Part shown: one piece after another, positions 9,868-18,479 of the stretch | Position numbering within the stretch: position 1 is the stretch's first letter | Layout: each line of letters begins with the position of its first letter | Assembly: GCF_022878925.1 (NCBI RefSeq) | Contig: NZ_CP084628.1 | Location: 496,001 to 560,000 of the forward strand | Length of the DNA: 64,000 nt | Reading direction: 5' to 3' | Source of the DNA: Caballeronia sp. TF1N1 | Lineage (GTDB): Bacteria > Pseudomonadota > Gammaproteobacteria > Burkholderiales > Burkholderiaceae | The notes under the pieces: generated by a model | What the model saw: the letters and a program-made list of their open reading frames with translations, nothing else | Database searches by the model: none | What the model was told of the DNA's origin: nothing | Made by a program: the position numbers and the translations under genes

Positions 9868-9879
9868 CATTTGCAAATG
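9868..9879. promoter_or_regulatory. Palindrome upstream of the ssu operon
   Basis: CATTTGCAAATG is a perfect 12-bp palindrome, and with CAAATG just upstream (9861-9866) forms overlapping inverted repeats. It sits 130 nt upstream of ssuA, where a CysB- or SsuR-type regulator would be expected. No match to a known consensus can be proven from sight. Confidence 0.4.
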
Positions 9880-9947
9880 AATACGCCGTGACGCGGCTAG
9901 GCGCACGGCGCATATAAGGCGGTGGACATGCGTGTGTGCGAATAAGC

Positions 9948-11285
9948 TTATGCGTTATTCACGGGGAAAAAGCGATTGCCGGGTCTTGGTAAGCCGAAGT
10001 GCTCGCGCAACGTGTTGCCTTCATACGCGCGCCGAAAAATGCCACGCCGCTGCAATTCCGGCACCACCTTGTCGACGAAATCGTCGAGACCCGCGGGCAG
10101 ATACGGGAACATCACATTGAAGCCGTCGCTGCCTTCCTCGGCGAGCCACTGCTCCATTTCATCGGCGATATCGGTTGCCGTGCCGATCATCTGCAAGCCC
10201 GAAAAGCCGCCCGCGCGTTGCGCCAGTTGCCGGATGGTCAGCCCTTCCGTGCGCGCCATTTCGACCACGCGTTCGCGCGCGCTCTTGCTCGCATTGGTCT
10301 CGGGAATCTCGGGCAACGGACCATCGGGATCGAACGAGGAGACATCGTGACCGAGCGCGATGGAAAGCGAAGCGATACCGCTTTCGTAATGCACGAAGGT
10401 ATCGAGCAATGCGCGCTTCTCGCGTGCTTCCTCGCGCGAGTCGCCTACCACGACGAACGCGCCGGGAAGAATCTTCAGATGCTCGCGCGGGCGGCCGAGT
10501 GCATCGAGCCGGCTCTTTACATCCGCAAAAAAACGCTTGCCCGCGGCCAGATTCGGTTGCGAGGTGAAGACCGCGTCGGCGGTTTCAGCCGCAAGCTGCT
10601 TGCCCGCTTCCGATGATCCGGCCTGCACGACGATCGGCCAGCCTTGCACCGGCCGCGCGATGTTCAACGGGCCGCGCACCGACAGATATTCACCCTTGTG
10701 ACCGAGCACGTGAAGTTTGGCGGGATCGAAGAAGAGGCCGCTTTCGGTATCGCGCACGAACGCGTCGTCGGCCCAGCTGTCCCACAGGCCCGTGACGACA
10801 TCGTAGAACTCGCGCGCGCGGCGATAGCGCTCGTCGTGCTCCATGTGATCCTCGCGGCCGAAGTTCAATGCGGCATCCGGGTTCGACGTGGTCACGAGGT
10901 TCCATCCGGCGCGTCCGTCGCTCAAGTGATCGAGCGAGGCAAAGCGCCGCGCGATGTGATACGGCTCGTCGAATGTCGTCGATGCCGTCGCGACCAGCCC
11001 GATCTTCTCCGTCACCGAAGCCAGCGCGGAAAGCAGCGTGAACGGCTCGAAGGATGTCGCGGTGTGGCTGCGTTTGAGCGCGTCCACGGGCATGTTGAGC
11101 ACGGCGAGGTGATCGGCCATGAAGAATGCGTCGAAACAGGCGCTCTCAAGCTTTTGCACGAACTGCTTGAGATGGCGGAGATTGAAGTTGGCATCCGCAT
11201 ACGCGCCGGGAAAACGCCACGCGCCGGTATGCAGGCTCACCGGCCGCATGAATGCGCCGAGATGCAGTTGTCGGGAAAGGGTCAT
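9948..11285 (-). CDS. FMN-dependent monooxygenase, NtaA/SnaA/DszA family (1 of 3)
   Basis: 445-residue LLM-class flavin-dependent monooxygenase. The N-terminal LGAFMRPVSLHTGAWR and the FMADHLAV, ATASTTFDEPYHIARRFASLDHLS and GRAGWNLVTT motifs are typical of the nitrilotriacetate monooxygenase component A / dibenzothiophene-sulfone monooxygenase group. These enzymes use FMNH2 from a separate reductase. Close relatives in pseudomonads and Burkholderia act on sulfones, thioethers or chelators. The position between ssuA and a MetQ-like gene suggests an organosulfur substrate, which is an inference. Length is normal for the family (440-460). Confidence 0.88.
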   Translation of the reverse strand: MTLSRQLHLGAFMRPVSLHTGAWRFPGAYADANFNLRHLKQFVQKLESACFDAFFMADHLAVLNMPVDALKRSHTATSFEPFTLLSALASVTEKIGLVATASTTFDEPYHIARRFASLDHLSDGRAGWNLVTTSNPDAALNFGREDHMEHDERYRRAREFYDVVTGLWDSWADDAFVRDTESGLFFDPAKLHVLGHKGEYLSVRGPLNIARPVQGWPIVVQAGSSEAGKQLAAETADAVFTSQPNLAAGKRFFADVKSRLDALGRPREHLKILPGAFVVVGDSREEAREKRALLDTFVHYESGIASLSIALGHDVSSFDPDGPLPEIPETNASKSARERVVEMARTEGLTIRQLAQRAGGFSGLQMIGTATDIADEMEQWLAEEGSDGFNVMFPYLPAGLDDFVDKVVPELQRRGIFRRAYEGNTLREHFGLPRPGNRFFPVNNA

Positions 11286-11401
11286 GTGAAAATCGGTTCG
11301 AGTCCAGGTCAGCGCTTACGTTACTTCAGGCATGCAAACGTTGCTTGGATCGACGATGAACCGACGCGCCGGAATCGTGGCGCGTCGATGCGGATGCGGA
11401 T

Positions 11402-11662
11402 TTAGTGCGGCGGAAGATCGGCGGGCGACTGAAATAGATCGACCGTATAGCCCATGTTGAAGTAGCCCGCGCGCGCATAGAGCGCGATGTGTTCGAGCCG
11501 GTCGGCGCGCGTGCTTTCGTCGTCGGGCAGCTCGATTACGCTCGTGGCATTGCAGCCGCATGCGGCGCGCGCGCGTTCCAGCGAACGCAATTGCCAGCGC
11601 TCACGCATGCGTCCGGCGGGCGCGTAGATGGCTTGGAGATAGTGCGACAGGAACTGCGGCAT
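11402..11662 (-). CDS. Small protein of unknown function in the sulfur cluster
   Basis: An 86-residue protein that I do not recognise. It is preceded by a strong ribosome-binding stretch (GAAGGGGATGAGCC just before ATG), which supports it as real. It is hydrophilic, with two cysteines close together (ACGCNATS, residues 35-37) and an aromatic, glycine-containing C-terminus (YFNMGYTVDLFQ). No signal peptide or membrane segment is evident. It lies 116 nt upstream of the monooxygenase at 9948-11285 on the same strand and divergent from the MetQ-like gene, so it is probably the first gene of that transcript. Confidence 0.7.
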   Translation of the reverse strand: MPQFLSHYLQAIYAPAGRMRERWQLRSLERARAACGCNATSVIELPDDESTRADRLEHIALYARAGYFNMGYTVDLFQSPADLPPH

Positions 11663-11762
11663 GGCTCATCCCCTTCAAATGGTGAATGAATCAAATCTAG
11701 GCCGCCCGCAACGCTTTCACAAACAAGGTTTTCTGCAAAGCAATACACCGCCTGCATGCCTT

Positions 11763-11819
11763 ATATAGCGCTCAAACCGCCCGTCACGGCAAACGAAAAG
11801 GCGCTATATCGATAGCGCT
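11763..11819. promoter_or_regulatory. Three AGCGC-containing repeats in a divergent promoter region
   Basis: ATATAGCGC (11763-11771) and GCGCTATAT (11801-11809) form a perfect 9-bp inverted repeat, and a third copy, ATAGCGCT (11812-11819), follows at once. They sit between the divergent starts at 11662 and 11890, where one regulator could control both transcripts. The layout, one distant and two adjacent half-sites, resembles LysR-type operators. Confidence 0.45.
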
Positions 11820-11889
11820 CGATATTATTTGTCGCGAGGCGCTGCCGCCTCTAGCATCACGTCTCTCCCAACTTATCAGCTTTTGCCCC

Positions 11890-12717
11890 ATGAAAATAAA
11901 GTCGCCGATAAAAACCGCGCTGTTTTCCCTGCTGCTTGCATGCGGCGTGATGAGCGCCGCACCGTCGTTCGCGGCGAATCAGACGGTGCGCGTGGGCATC
12001 ATGTCGGGCGAGGACGAGGATGTCTGGCGCACGGTAGCGGCCAACGCAGCCAAACAGGGCCTGACGGTGAAGGTCACCACTTTCGCGGATTACACCCAGC
12101 CGAACGAAGCGCTCGCGCAACACGATCTCGACGCCAACTCGTTCCAGCACAAGCCTTATCTCGATGCGCAGATTCAGGCGCGCCACTACGACATCGTGCC
12201 GGTCGGCTTCACTTACGTGCAGCCTATCGGCCTCTATTCGCGCAAGGTGAAGTCGGTCGCCGCGCTGCCGCAGAACGCAACCATCGCCGTGCCGAATGAT
12301 CCGAGCAATGAAGGCCGTGCGCTCTTGCTGCTGCAGGCGAACGGCGTCATCAAGCTGCGCGACAACGTCGGGTTGCTGCCGACGGCGCGTGACATTGCCG
12401 ACAATCCGAAGCACGTGCAGATCATGGAACTCGATGCGGGCATCGTTGGCCGCGCGATCGGCGACGTGGACGCTGCCGTGGTGAACACCGACTGGGCCAT
12501 CAAAGCGGGCATTCAAATTCCGCAGGAACGCATTGCGCAGGAGAAAGTGCCGGGCAATCCGTATCGCAACTTTCTGGCGGTGAACGCGAAAGATGCACAG
12601 GCGCCGTGGGTCAAGACGCTGCAGACGAGTTATCAGCAGGCCAACGTCGCCGCGACGATCCTGAAGGTGTATCACGGTGCGACCTTGCCAGCATGGGACG
12701 GCGCGCCGCAGAAGTAA
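11890..12717 (+). CDS. MetQ/NlpA-family substrate-binding protein
   Basis: 275-residue exported binding protein of the methionine-uptake (MetQ) family. The mature N-terminus (VRVGIMSGEDEDVWR), DYTQPNEALAQHDLDANSFQH and QPIGLYSRKVKS follow the family closely. The signal sequence offers two readings: lipidation at C18 (LLLAC) or signal peptidase I cleavage after SFA. No metN or metI partner is in the window, so it is an orphan that may use another system's permease. Its place among sulfur monooxygenases suggests a ligand such as methionine, methionine sulfoxide or another organosulfur compound (inference). Confidence 0.88.
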   Translation: MKIKSPIKTALFSLLLACGVMSAAPSFAANQTVRVGIMSGEDEDVWRTVAANAAKQGLTVKVTTFADYTQPNEALAQHDLDANSFQHKPYLDAQIQARHYDIVPVGFTYVQPIGLYSRKVKSVAALPQNATIAVPNDPSNEGRALLLLQANGVIKLRDNVGLLPTARDIADNPKHVQIMELDAGIVGRAIGDVDAAVVNTDWAIKAGIQIPQERIAQEKVPGNPYRNFLAVNAKDAQAPWVKTLQTSYQQANVAATILKVYHGATLPAWDGAPQK

Positions 12718-12740
12718 TGCGCGTGTGATGTAAGCGACGA

Positions 12741-12764
12741 CGCCCGGCATGACCGCCGGGCGTT
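12741..12764. terminator. GC-rich hairpin between convergent genes
   Basis: CGCCCGGC (12741-12748) and GCCGGGCG (12755-12762) make an 8-bp stem with a 6-nt loop in the 73-nt gap between the MetQ-like gene and the convergent monooxygenase. The T run is only two bases, so termination strength is uncertain. Confidence 0.5.
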
Positions 12765-12790
12765 GATCGACTGAGCGCTGTCTAACTCGC

Positions 12791-14131
12791 CTAAACCGCC
12801 TCTTCCACTCGATACCCGGCCGGCACATCGAGCCCGAGATGCCCGCGCAAGGTAGTCCCTTCGTAAGCGCGTCGGAAGATTCCGCGCTTTTGCAGAATGG
12901 GCACGACGCCATCGACGAATGCTTCGAGCCCGCCCGGCAACGCGTCGGGCATGAGGTTGAAGCCATCGGCGGCGCCGTTCTCGAACCAGTGCGCGATGTC
13001 CTCGGCAACCTGTTCGGGCGTCCCGACAATCACGCGATGCCCGCCGCCGCCCGCCAACGCGCGGATGAGTTCGCGCACCGTATAGCCATGCGCGCGCGCC
13101 TGCGCGATGGTCGCGTGAAAGAACGTGTGATTACCGTTGCCGTTGTTGGGCAGCGTGAGATTCTCGGGAAGATGCTCGTCGAGCGAGAGCGAATCGGCCG
13201 GAATGCCGAGCGTGCCGGCAATCCGGTTCAGGCTGTAGCGCCATGGAATGAGATCGACGAGTTCATCGCGACGGCGGATGGCTTCGGCCTGCGTCGCGCC
13301 GATGATCGTCGTGAGACCTGCGAGCACTTTCACCGCATGCGGCCCGCGTCCGTAACGCGCCGCACGCGCGTTCAGATCCTCGCGATACGCCTTCGATTCG
13401 TCGAATGATTGCGACGCCGAGAACACCGCTTCCGCATGACGCGCCGCGAGATCACGCCCGTCGCCGGATGCGCCCGCCTGCACGAGCACCGGATGCCCTT
13501 GCTTCGAGCGCGGCAGATTGAGCGCGCCTTGCACCGCGAAGAAGCGTCCGCGATGCGCGGCGGGATGCAGCTTGCCGAGATCGACGAACTGGCCGGTCGC
13601 TTTGTCGGCAACGAGCGCATCGTCCTCCCAGCTATTCCACAACGTCTTCACGAGCGTGGCGAACTCTTCCGCGCGCGCATAGCGTTCGGCGTGATCCGGG
13701 ACGGCTTCCAGCCCGAAGTTGCGTGCCGAAGGCAGATCGGCCGTCGTTACCATGTTCCAGCCCGCGCGGCCGCCGCTGATCAGATCGAGCGTGGCGAAGC
13801 GCCGCGCAAGGTTGAACGGCTCGTTGTAACTCGTGGATGCCGTCGCGATCAGCCCGATATGCTTCGTCGCGGCCGCGACGCTCGCGAGCAGCAGCGTGGG
13901 TTCGAGCGCCGTGATCGGGCGCATGTCGAGTTGGTCGGTGATCGCGGCGCTATCGGCGAGGAAGATCGCGTCGAGACAGCCACGCTCCGCGATCTGCGCG
14001 AGACGCACGTAATGATCGATATCGATGAAGGCGCGCGGATCGGCGTCGGCCAGACGCCATGCGGAAGGCACGAAGCCGGAATGAAGCGCATTGATGTTCA
14101 GATGCAACTGGCGCGGGGCTTCGCCGCTCAT
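12791..14131 (-). CDS. FMN-dependent monooxygenase, NtaA/SnaA/DszA family (2 of 3)
   Basis: 446-residue LLM-class monooxygenase. Family marks are RQLHLNINALHSGFVPSAWR, the DAIFLADSA strand, ATASTSYNEPFNLARRFATLD, GGRAGWNMVTT and the C-terminal GIFRRAYEGTTLRGHLGL. The start at 14131 is chosen because GGAG lies 8 nt upstream; a GTG at 14140 would add three residues. It is convergent with the MetQ-like gene and follows the third monooxygenase on the same strand by about 110 nt. Substrate unknown; a reduced-flavin partner is required. Confidence 0.88.
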   Translation of the reverse strand: MSGEAPRQLHLNINALHSGFVPSAWRLADADPRAFIDIDHYVRLAQIAERGCLDAIFLADSAAITDQLDMRPITALEPTLLLASVAAATKHIGLIATASTSYNEPFNLARRFATLDLISGGRAGWNMVTTADLPSARNFGLEAVPDHAERYARAEEFATLVKTLWNSWEDDALVADKATGQFVDLGKLHPAAHRGRFFAVQGALNLPRSKQGHPVLVQAGASGDGRDLAARHAEAVFSASQSFDESKAYREDLNARAARYGRGPHAVKVLAGLTTIIGATQAEAIRRRDELVDLIPWRYSLNRIAGTLGIPADSLSLDEHLPENLTLPNNGNGNHTFFHATIAQARAHGYTVRELIRALAGGGGHRVIVGTPEQVAEDIAHWFENGAADGFNLMPDALPGGLEAFVDGVVPILQKRGIFRRAYEGTTLRGHLGLDVPAGYRVEEAV

Positions 14132-14244
14132 GGGTGACACTCCGGGAAAAGTCGGACCTTCGATTGTCCGATGCGAACCGGGTGCCGCGCCACGAACAAT
14201 TTCGTGGATTCAAATTCGCTGGGGCGCTAAGGGACGAGCGGCAT

Positions 14245-15603
14245 TTATCGATAGCTCGCGCCGACGTGCGGCGCTTGCAGATAGGCGCCGTTGCCAAACA
14301 GCTTCTCGCGCAGGGTGCCTTCTGCATATTCGGTCTTGTACGCACCGCGCCTTTGCAATTCGGGCACGAGATATTCGACGATATCGTGGAACGTGCGCGG
14401 CGAATCTACCCACGCGAGATTGAAGCCGTCGATATCCGTTTCTTCCGCGAGCGCCTGCAATTCGTCGGCAACCTGAGCCGCATCGCCGACCACGACCGCG
14501 CCGCGTCCGCCGATCGTCACGAACTCCACCGCATCGCGCACGGTCCACACGCGTTCCGGGTCCAGCTTGCTGAACGATGCAAGTGCGGACTGGCCGGCAT
14601 CGGTATCGACGTAAGCGAGGGTATCGTCGGGCTTATAGCGCGAAAGATCGATGCCCGTCCAGCCGGATAACAACGCCAGGGCACCTTCGTAACTCGCGCG
14701 CGCCTGATACGCGGCATAGCGTGCCTGCGCGCGTTCGGCGGTTTCATCGACGATCACGGTCAGCATGGCGAACAGCAATGCGCTGTCCGGTGCGCGGCCC
14801 GCTTCCGTGAGCGCGCTGCGGATGGACTGCGCCGACTTGCGCAAGCCATTGCGCGTGGGCGCGCCGAGAAAGATGCATTCCGCATGCTTGGCCGCGAATG
14901 CCGTGCCGCGCGTCGATCCGCCCGCCTGGAACAGAAGCGGCGTGCGCTGCGGCGAAGGCTCGCACTGAAAAATGCCTTCGCTTTCGAAGTAGCGGCCCTT
15001 GTGTGTGATCTTGCGCACGCGCGCGGGGTCGGCGTAGATGCCGCGTTCGGCATCGCGCAACAATGCGCCTTCTTGCCAGCTTCCTTCCCAAAGTTTGTAG
15101 CAGACTTCGAGAAACTCATCGGCGCGATCGTAGCGTTCGTCATGGGCGCGCAGTTCCGTCTGCCCGAGACTCAACGCGCCGCTTTGCAGATACGACGTCA
15201 CCACATTCCATGCGACGCGTCCCCGGCTCAACTGATCGAGCGTCGTGAAGCGCCGCGCCAGCAGATACGGCGCTTCATAAGCCACCGATACCGTCACGCC
15301 GAAGCCCAAGTGCTCGGTCGCGTGCGCCATCAAGGGAATCAGCGGCACGGGGTCGTTCATCGGCACCTGGGCGGCGGTGCGCAACGCGGCGGCGGGACTG
15401 TCGCCGTAGACATCGTAGATGCCGGTGACATCGCCGAGAAAGAGGCCGTCGAAAAAGCCCTCTTCCAGCACCTTTGCAAGCTCGACCCAATAGCGGGTGT
15501 CGAGATAGCCGACTGAATCGTCTGCAGGCGCTGTCCACTGACCGGGCGCGAGATGCCCCACGCAATTCATCATGAAGGCATTGAACCGGATCTGGCGAGG
15601 CAT
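14245..15603 (-). CDS. FMN-dependent monooxygenase, NtaA/SnaA/DszA family (3 of 3)
   Basis: 452-residue LLM-class monooxygenase, more distant from the other two: it starts RQIRFNAFMMNCVGHLAPGQW and has FFDGLFLGDVTGIYDVYG, SVAYEAPYLLARRFTTLDQLSRGRVAWNVVTSYLQS and FNLAWVDSPRTFHDIVEYLVPELQRRGAYK. The ending is typical of the NtaA group. It is likely the first gene of a short minus-strand operon with the enzyme at 12791-14131. Relatives include dibenzothiophene-sulfone and nitrilotriacetate monooxygenases; the actual substrate cannot be named. Confidence 0.87.
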   Translation of the reverse strand: MPRQIRFNAFMMNCVGHLAPGQWTAPADDSVGYLDTRYWVELAKVLEEGFFDGLFLGDVTGIYDVYGDSPAAALRTAAQVPMNDPVPLIPLMAHATEHLGFGVTVSVAYEAPYLLARRFTTLDQLSRGRVAWNVVTSYLQSGALSLGQTELRAHDERYDRADEFLEVCYKLWEGSWQEGALLRDAERGIYADPARVRKITHKGRYFESEGIFQCEPSPQRTPLLFQAGGSTRGTAFAAKHAECIFLGAPTRNGLRKSAQSIRSALTEAGRAPDSALLFAMLTVIVDETAERAQARYAAYQARASYEGALALLSGWTGIDLSRYKPDDTLAYVDTDAGQSALASFSKLDPERVWTVRDAVEFVTIGGRGAVVVGDAAQVADELQALAEETDIDGFNLAWVDSPRTFHDIVEYLVPELQRRGAYKTEYAEGTLREKLFGNGAYLQAPHVGASYR

Positions 15604-16032
15604 AATCGACTTGGCTGGACGCGTGAAAACCTTCGAGTCTAGTCATTTGATCGCGCTTGGAGAAAGGCCGTATCGTCATGCGCTTATTACCGTCGGAAGA
15701 ATATGCAAAGCGTGGATGCATCTATAAGCGGCATCCATGAGGCTGACCCGCCGTCTTGCTCCGACGAACCCGCGCATTTCAGATTCGCACGCTATTTGTC
15801 TTCCCGCCCGCGCGCCAGCGGCATGTCGCCCTTTCGCTATACATACGTATAAATGCCGAAGGTGTTTGCAGAAGCCATGATGTCGTCAGATTGACACCGG
15901 CCCGTCAGGCGTTTCCAAGAAGCGAACGCCCCGGCCCGATGACGTGGCCCGTGATTCGCCATGCGCGGATCACGGTTCGATGAACCGCGCCAAGGTCCGC
16001 CGGGCTAGCGCGCAGCCTTGGTGGATGCTCCG
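15604..16032. other. Intergenic region upstream of the cytochrome bd operon
   Basis: A 429-nt region between divergent transcripts with no convincing gene. It holds three symmetric elements: TATACATACGTATA (15838-15851), a 10-bp inverted repeat with one mismatch (15950-15974), and CGGTTC/GAACCG (15973-15987). No FNR/Anr-type TTGAT-N4-ATCAA box was found by eye. Confidence 0.6.
15950..15987. promoter_or_regulatory. Tandem inverted repeats upstream of cydA
   Basis: CGTGATTCGC (15950-15959) and GCGGATCACG (15965-15974) pair with one mismatch around a 5-nt spacer. They abut CGGTTC (15973-15978) and GAACCG (15982-15987) with a 3-nt loop. Together they lie 45-85 nt upstream of the chosen cydA start, in the position of an operator or structured mRNA leader. 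Confidence 0.4.
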
Positions 16033-17424
16033 ATGAATCTCGACGCTCTCGACCTTTCGCGCCTTCAGTTCGCCTTCACGGTCTCGTTTCACATCATCTT
16101 TCCGGCATTGAGCATCGGGCTTGCGAGTTTCATCGCCGTGCTCGAAGGCTGCTATCTCAAGACCGGCAAGCCGCATTACAAGGTGCTTTGTCTCTACTGG
16201 TCGCGCATCTTCGCCGTGGGCTTCGGCATGGGCGTGGTGTCGGGCGTGGTCATGGCCTATGAGTTCGGCACCAACTGGTCGGGCTTCGCACGCTTTGCCG
16301 GACCCATCACCGGTCCCTTGCTCACCTATGAAGTCATGACCGCCTTCTTTCTCGAAGCGGGCTTTCTCGGCATCATGCTGTTCGGCTGGGAGAAGGTCGG
16401 CCCGAAGGCGCATTTCGGCGCGACGATCATGGTGGCGATCGGCACGCTGATCTCCACGTTCTGGATTCTCTCGTCCAATAGCTGGATGCAGACGCCGCAA
16501 GGCTTCAGGATCGAGAACGGACACGTGGTTCCGGTCGACTGGTTCGCCATCGTGTTCAACCCGTCGTTCCCGTATCGGCTCGCGCATATGACGCTTGCGG
16601 CGTTCATCGTCGCCGCGCTCGTGGTTCTGGCAACGGGCGCATGGCATCTGCTGCGCGGCAGGCGCGACGCGGAAACGCGAACCATGGTGTCGATGGCGCT
16701 CTGGCTGCTGCTTGTGCTCGCGCCGGTTCAGGCGCTCGTGGGCGACCAGCACGGTCTCAACACGCGGCGCTATCAGCCCGCGAAGATCGCGGCGATAGAA
16801 GGCCTTTGGCAAACCGAGAAAGGCGGCACGGCGCTCAATCTCATCGGCTTTCCCGATATGAACGCGGAAGTCACGCGTCATGCGATCCAGATCCCGCATC
16901 TCGGCAGCTTGATTCTCACGCATAGCTGGGACGGCGAGATTCGCGGGCTCAAGGACTTTCCCAAAGCGGACCGGCCGAATTCGTCGCTGATCTTCTGGAC
17001 CTTCCGCGTGATGGCCGGTCTCGGCATGCTGATGATTCTCGTCGCCGTGACGGGTAATCTGCTCAGGCGCGGCGGACGCTTATTCGAAGCGCGCTGGTTC
17101 CAGTGGACCGCCGTCCTGATGGGCCCGACTGGTTTCATCTCGCTGCTCGCCGGATGGATCACGACGGAAGCGGGCCGCCAGCCCTGGGTGGTCTATGGCG
17201 TGTTGCGCACCTCCGATGCAGTCTCGCCCATCACCCAGGCTTCCGCCGGGCTTTCCCTGCTGCTGTTCGTGCTGGTGTATTGCCTCGTCTTCGGCATCGG
17301 GCTCTACTACATCTTCCGCATGATCGGCCAGGGACCGCAAGGAACGCCGCCGCTGCCTGCCGACGCCACGCGCGATCCCACCGAAGCCACGGGCCGCCGC
17401 CCCTTCTCCGCCGTCTCGCGCTAA
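16033..17424 (+). CDS. cydA: Cytochrome bd-type quinol oxidase subunit I (CIO type)
   Basis: 463-residue haem-bearing subunit of a terminal quinol oxidase in the inner membrane. H20 (FTVSFHIIFPAL) corresponds to the haem b595 ligand, and the histidine in FPYRLAHMTLAAF to the b558 ligand. The quinol-side motif GRQPW is present. The protein is about 60 residues shorter than E. coli CydA, consistent with the short Q-loop of the cyanide-insensitive CioA branch. The start at 16033 has GGTGGA 7 nt upstream; a TTG 15 nt earlier is possible. cydB follows after 34 nt. Confidence 0.93.
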   Translation: MNLDALDLSRLQFAFTVSFHIIFPALSIGLASFIAVLEGCYLKTGKPHYKVLCLYWSRIFAVGFGMGVVSGVVMAYEFGTNWSGFARFAGPITGPLLTYEVMTAFFLEAGFLGIMLFGWEKVGPKAHFGATIMVAIGTLISTFWILSSNSWMQTPQGFRIENGHVVPVDWFAIVFNPSFPYRLAHMTLAAFIVAALVVLATGAWHLLRGRRDAETRTMVSMALWLLLVLAPVQALVGDQHGLNTRRYQPAKIAAIEGLWQTEKGGTALNLIGFPDMNAEVTRHAIQIPHLGSLILTHSWDGEIRGLKDFPKADRPNSSLIFWTFRVMAGLGMLMILVAVTGNLLRRGGRLFEARWFQWTAVLMGPTGFISLLAGWITTEAGRQPWVVYGVLRTSDAVSPITQASAGLSLLLFVLVYCLVFGIGLYYIFRMIGQGPQGTPPLPADATRDPTEATGRRPFSAVSR

Positions 17425-17458
17425 CCGTGCGGCACGCCAAATCACGTGAGGTGACGAC

Positions 17459-18457
17459 ATGGATCTGACAATCGTTTGGGCTGCGATCATCGCCGCAGGC
17501 ATCTTCATCTACGTGGCGCTCGATGGCTTCGACCTCGGCGTCGGCATGATCTTCCCGTTCTTTCCCGACGATGCCGAACGCGACCTGATGATGCACAGCA
17601 TCGCGCCGATATGGGACGGCAACGAAACCTGGCTCGTGCTCGGCGGCGCCGCGTTGTTCGCGGCCTTTCCGCTTGCGTATTCGATCGCGCTGTCGGGGCT
17701 TTACCTGCCGATCATCTTCATGCTGGTGTGTCTGATCTTTCGGGGCGTGAGCTTCGAAGTGCGCGCCAAGGCAACGCGCACGAAAAATATCTGGAACCTG
17801 TTCTTTATCTGCGGCTCGGCTGGCGCGAGCTTTTTTCAGGGCGTGATTCTGGGTGCCTATCTGCACGGCATACCCGTGAGCCAGAACGCATTCTCGGGCG
17901 ACCCGTTCTTCTGGATCGCACCTTTTCCGTTTCTCACAGGGCTTGGTCTCACATGCACCTATGCGCTGCTGGGCGCGGGTTATCTCGTCCTCAAGACGGA
18001 TGGCGATCTGCAACGACGCATGCGCGCGCTCATCCTTCCGCTCACGGCCGTGCTGCTTGCGTTCATCGCGGTCATATCCGTGTGGACGCCGCTCACCGAT
18101 GCGCGCATCGCCGAACGCTGGTTTCATTCGTCGTTTCATCTCTGGCTGTATCTGGTGCCGGTCGCGGTGGTGCTGACGGCGGTCGCCATGTACTTCGCGA
18201 TCAAGCGCGAGTCAGAGGCCGGTCCGCTCGCTATCGCGCTGCTGCTCGTGTTCCTGGGATATATCGGGCTGCTCTTGAGCGTGTGGCCTTATGCGTTGCC
18301 GGGCAGCGTGACCTTATGGGAGGCGGCATCGCCGGAAACGAGTCAGGCGTTCACGCTCGTGGGTGCGGTCGTCATCATCCCGATCATTCTGGCTTATACG
18401 ACGGTGGGCTACTGGGTGTTCCGGGGCAAAGTGAAGCCCGGCTCGGCTTATCACTAA
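17459..18457 (+). CDS. cydB: Cytochrome bd-type quinol oxidase subunit II
   Basis: 332-residue polytopic membrane subunit. The opening MDLTIVWAAIIAAGIFIYV, the DGFDLGVGMIFPF motif, WDGNETWLVLGGAALFAAFP and FRGVSFE are the conserved CydB/CioB signatures. It pairs with CydA to form the oxidase and lies 34 nt downstream, with GAGGTGA before the ATG. A small DUF2474 gene follows after 22 nt. Confidence 0.94.
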   Translation: MDLTIVWAAIIAAGIFIYVALDGFDLGVGMIFPFFPDDAERDLMMHSIAPIWDGNETWLVLGGAALFAAFPLAYSIALSGLYLPIIFMLVCLIFRGVSFEVRAKATRTKNIWNLFFICGSAGASFFQGVILGAYLHGIPVSQNAFSGDPFFWIAPFPFLTGLGLTCTYALLGAGYLVLKTDGDLQRRMRALILPLTAVLLAFIAVISVWTPLTDARIAERWFHSSFHLWLYLVPVAVVLTAVAMYFAIKRESEAGPLAIALLLVFLGYIGLLLSVWPYALPGSVTLWEAASPETSQAFTLVGAVVIIPIILAYTTVGYWVFRGKVKPGSAYH

Positions 18458-18479
18458 TCTCGTGCGGAGGATGACGCTT

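Noticed and set aside
15640..15670. TTGATCGCGCTTGG as an FNR/Anr box for cydA
   Set aside because: Only the left half matches; the right half should be ATCAA, and it lies far from the start.
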